Source: Phycisphaerales bacterium
GTDB taxonomy: Bacteria; Pseudomonadota; Gammaproteobacteria; Competibacterales; Competibacteraceae
Direction of reading: 5' to 3'
Assembly (NCBI GenBank): GCA_014879435.1
Contig: JACSSB010000206.1
Span: 1-8,927, forward strand
Length of the DNA stretch: 8,927 bases
The notes under the pieces are model-generated. The model was not told the DNA's origin. It searched no databases and saw only the letters and a program-made list of their open reading frames with translations. Below are positions 7,801-8,927 of this stretch, piece after piece. Within the stretch, counting starts at the first letter, position 1; each line of letters starts with the position of its first letter. Made by a program: the position numbers and the translations under genes.

Positions 7801-7984
7801 TGGCTTTGAGCACAGCCAGCATGACTTGATCGCGACTCACATCCTGATCAGGATAGATCTGCTTGGCAACACTCCACAGATCCTCGCCGCGCTGGGTTGG
7901 CCCATAGATGTCCTGAGCCGAGATGGGTATCGCTGTCATCATCCCCAGCAGGAAGAGAACAGGCATTATTAAACGTAGCTTCAT
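4823..7984 (-). CDS. FimV-like LysM domain fused to a P3A-type H+-transporting ATPase
   Basis: A 1053-residue fusion. Residues 1-23 are a signal peptide (cleavage likely after ISA). Residues about 27-85 form a FimV N-terminal LysM-type domain (YGPTQRGEDLWSVAKQIYP, then ANPEAF and LKAGVRLQIPS). A Ser/Thr/Ala-rich linker runs to about 170, and a membrane helix at 184-200 ends in the basic KYRR. From about 222 a complete P3A ATPase follows: TGES 387-390, PVAMP 490-494 in M4, phosphorylated D533 in DKTGT, KGAP 622-625, TGDN 702-705, MTGDGVNDAP 776-785, and about ten pump helices. N311, R840 and D876 sit at positions used for proton transport in plant or fungal pumps. Expected role: ATP-driven proton export. 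The ATG at 7984 has AGGAG five bases upstream; an internal ATG (M228, 7303), where an unfused pump might start, has no ribosome site. The short C-terminus lacks a plant-like regulatory domain. The exact ion is inferred from family. Confidence 0.93.
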   Translation of the reverse strand: MKLRLIMPVLFLLGMMTAIPISAQDIYGPTQRGEDLWSVAKQIYPDQDVSRDQVMLAVLKANPEAFYAPCNVSSPLKAGVRLQIPSLAEVKALSRADALQEFEGQLRQWEAHRQSGQALACPPATSVTTSTAAQSSSPAAETATSPVSTAVTTAAETVSSASKQATAAIMHVPDQKILHGLEWVGIPILVLLLVGIVLWKYRRPSPSPVAASSSTAESAKGRVDYAKMAVEDTLAKLNTDRTKGLSAAEAAKRLQEIGPNALEEKHVTLFERILPYFWGPIPWMIEAAALLSLLTKDWNDFIVISALLLFNAFISFREEASASNALAALKGQLALKARALRDGQWQEIEARELVPGDMIRIRLGDVIPADAKLIDGDYLSVDQAALTGESLPVSKKVGDLAFSGAAAKQGEMLAVVTETGDRTFFGRTAKLVESAGAKSHLQESVLQIGNFLIFSALALIVVLAAVELYWGTSFLHLLKLALILLVASIPVAMPAVLSVTMALGALKLSKLKAIVSRMEAIEEMAGVDILCSDKTGTLTQNKLTLGDPNPFGVTAQELILAGALASKAENHDAIDLAVIGGLANADDLKSYQQLKFTPFDPVSKRTEATVKGPDGKTFKTTKGAPQVVMELCQVDHETQDKADQLVDQFATKGFRTLGVARAGEDGKWVFLGILPLFDPPREDSAATIAEAGRYGISVKMVTGDNIAIAREISGQLGIGTNIRNTDALFGDDVTHGKLPPAAVHQIEEADGFAQVFPEHKYGIVKALQQGGHIVAMTGDGVNDAPALKQADVGIAVSGATDAARAAAALVLTAPGLSVITRAVEESRRIFERMMSYIIYRIAMSIDIMVFVVLASIVFGFFPLTAIMLVALALLDDVPIMTIAYDNTDPDPSPVRWNRERTFMVSITLGVMAVIQSFGLLTLGMKVLHLDSAHLQSMLFLQLLVGGHLLLLLTRTKKAFWAPPHPSWQLLSAVVGTQILAVLMCGFGWLVPTLPWYLIGWVWVYNLIWMVVQDGVKLGVYWLVERRSQHRQVFADHAGKFLDHANRSAHSVSE

Positions 7985-8450
7985 GAAATCTCCTAAGGAC
8001 TTCTAAAGATGAGGCGAAGCGTCACTCTCTTTTATCCAATTAATTTATATAAAAATATTTTTGTGAGCTTCGATCTAAATAGAAATTTATCCGTACTTAA
8101 CAAGGATGTTGCCGAACACCATATAACTATCACTTTTCTGAGATAGAACACCCTCGAAACCGGACTACTACTAACCATGCTTTGCGTTGAAAACAAGGTC
8201 TCGTGTAAGTTACCCTACTTTTTTTAGAGTAGAAAGCCTAGCCGCAGACTGGAAGTAATGACGGTCACAGTTCTGGCGAAGCACTGTGATATATTTGGTC
8301 GATCTCATCCCACTATTTCGAACGAGTGACGATCCACTGACAATGTTTAAATCAGGTGGCACAACGCGAAGATTTCACTTAAATTAAATACCGAGAAATT
8401 TTTCTACTGAATTGTTTTATCAGATATTTTTAAAATAGGAGATAGGATTT
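7985..8450. other. AT-rich divergent intergenic region
   Basis: These 466 bp separate the divergent ATPase and EF-hand genes and must hold both promoters. They are visibly richer in A+T than the genes to the left, with AT-only runs such as AAAAATATTTTT at 8051-8062 near the ATPase side and another AT-rich stretch at 8411-8436 next to the EF-hand gene. I could not assign a -35/-10 pair with confidence on either strand. No reading frame with a ribosome site is evident. The only clear dyad is at 8265-8289. Confidence 0.6.
8265..8289. promoter_or_regulatory. Inverted repeat, possible operator
   Basis: TCACAGT (8265-8271) and ACTGTGA (8283-8289) are perfect 7-bp inverted repeats around an 11-bp spacer, in the middle of the divergent intergenic region. 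The arms are in the opposite order to a CRP site (TGTGA-N6-TCACA), so CRP is not implied. It could bind a dimeric regulator or form an RNA hairpin. No T run follows. Confidence 0.35.
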
Positions 8451-8765
8451 ATGAAAAATACACTGATTACTGTAAGTAGCCTGGCCTTGTTGTTGGGAGC
8501 TGGTGTTGCGCTGGCGCAATGGAACAAAGGAGATGGTAATCTTCCTCCTTTCGAAGAGGTTGATACCAACCAAGATGGCATGGTGAGCATGGAAGAGGCC
8601 AAGGCACATCCTGGCATGGTTACTGCGGTAACGAAGGGTAATACGGAGAATAATGTCGAGGAATCGATAAAAAGCTTTTTCAGCGTGGCTCACCAGCAGA
8701 ATAAGGATAAACCCTATGATTCCCCTATCACCAAGGAAGAATGGCAAAGCCTGACTGCCAAATAA
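8451..8765 (+). CDS. Small exported EF-hand protein
   Basis: A 104-residue protein with a signal peptide (residues 1-22, KN then a hydrophobic core ending AVALA-like at GVALA, cleavage before Q23), so about 82 residues in the periplasm or outside. One canonical EF-hand calcium loop lies at D38-E49 (DTNQDGMVSMEE, with D1, N3, D5, G6, hydrophobic 8, S9, E12). A second region, D86-E97 (DKPYDSPITKEE), keeps acidic or polar residues at positions 1, 5, 9 and 12 and Ile at 8, but lacks the position-6 glycine and the position-3 ligand, so it looks like a degenerate second hand. AGGAG nine bases upstream and TAGGA three bases upstream give good ribosome sites. It is divergent from the ATPase gene. The specific function is unknown; calcium binding or sensing is inferred from the loop. 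Base use is more AT-rich than in the left-hand genes. Confidence 0.85.
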   Translation: MKNTLITVSSLALLLGAGVALAQWNKGDGNLPPFEEVDTNQDGMVSMEEAKAHPGMVTAVTKGNTENNVEESIKSFFSVAHQQNKDKPYDSPITKEEWQSLTAK

Positions 8766-8875
8766 GTACATATCGGCTTATCGCTGCTTTCTCAATCTTT
8801 TATCACACCATCTTGACCGACGTGGGTAGGAGACAAGATCTCTCTCCACCAAAAACCGATCAGGACTGAAAAGTA

Positions 8876-8927
8876 ATGAACTCCAAAAACCCTTCAGTTG
8901 GCGGCGATAAGTTGGATCGGGTCGTAG
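8876..8927 (+). CDS. Start of an unrecognised gene, cut by the right edge
   Basis: An open frame begins at ATG 8876 and stays open to the edge for 17 codons, reading MNSKNPSVGGDKLDRVV. AGGA lies ten bases upstream. It starts 110 bp after the EF-hand gene on the same strand and could belong to the same transcript. The peptide is too short for me to assign a family. Confidence 0.45.
   Translation, partial: MNSKNPSVGGDKLDRVV

Noticed and set aside
4775..8030. AGAGAGTGAC at 4775-4784 and inverted at 8021-8030 as terminal inverted repeats around the ATPase gene
   Set aside because: Only 10 bp, no transposase and no target duplication; likely chance.
8215..8232. CTACT / AGTAG around a T run, as a terminator
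   Set aside because: The T run lies in the loop rather than after the stem, and no gene ends next to it.
8357..8371. TGGCAC upstream of the EF-hand gene as a sigma54 -24 box
   Set aside because: The bases 12 bp downstream are AG, not GC, so the -12 element is missing.
8430..8771. Minus-strand frame opposite the EF-hand gene
   Set aside because: The plus-strand gene has a signal peptide, an EF-hand and a good ribosome site; the opposite frame has none of these.
1..8927. CRISPR arrays, tRNA or rRNA genes, transposases
   Set aside because: No regularly spaced repeats, no cloverleaf or rRNA-like segments, and no transposase or integrase reading frames were seen on either strand.

Overview
The window looks like chromosomal DNA of a gammaproteobacterium or a close relative; I cannot name the genus. 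The evidence is the order glnA-ntrB-ntrC-trmL, close matches in NtrB and GlnA to the enterobacterial proteins, sigma54-type promoters with NtrC sites, and a FimV-type LysM domain, a module typical of gamma- and betaproteobacteria. Coding DNA is moderately GC-rich. The right-hand 950 bases or so are clearly richer in A+T.

Layout from left to right. Positions 1-4303 on the minus strand form a nitrogen-control block: glutamine synthetase (glnA), then ntrB and ntrC overlapping by an ATGA junction, then the start of trmL running off the left edge. Upstream of glnA lie a sigma54 -24/-12 element and two NtrC-like sites, arranged much as in enterobacterial glnA. A second sigma54-like element with its own good NtrC site lies between glnA and ntrB, so NtrC probably controls its own operon as well as glnA. 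The glnA leader can fold into two overlapping hairpins, one followed by a T run.

Positions 4304-4822 carry no gene. They hold the glnA control region and a 72-bp element of two inverted REP/dRS3-like palindromes.

Positions 4823-7984 (minus) encode the most unusual item: a 1053-residue protein joining a FimV-like secreted LysM module (signal peptide, LysM domain, Ser/Thr/Ala linker, transmembrane helix) to a complete P3A-type proton-pumping ATPase. Membrane topology is consistent: LysM outside, pump catalytic domains inside. This suggests a proton pump tethered to, or positioned by, the cell wall.

Positions 7985-8450 are an AT-rich divergent intergenic region with one clear inverted repeat. 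Positions 8451-8765 (plus) encode a small exported EF-hand protein with one canonical and one degenerate calcium loop. At the right edge a new reading frame begins that I do not recognise.

How the genes work together: GlnA makes glutamine; NtrB senses nitrogen status (via PII in known systems) and phosphorylates NtrC; NtrC drives sigma54 transcription of glnA and probably of ntrBC. The pump and the EF-hand protein are divergent neighbours with periplasmic parts. A functional link between them is only a guess.
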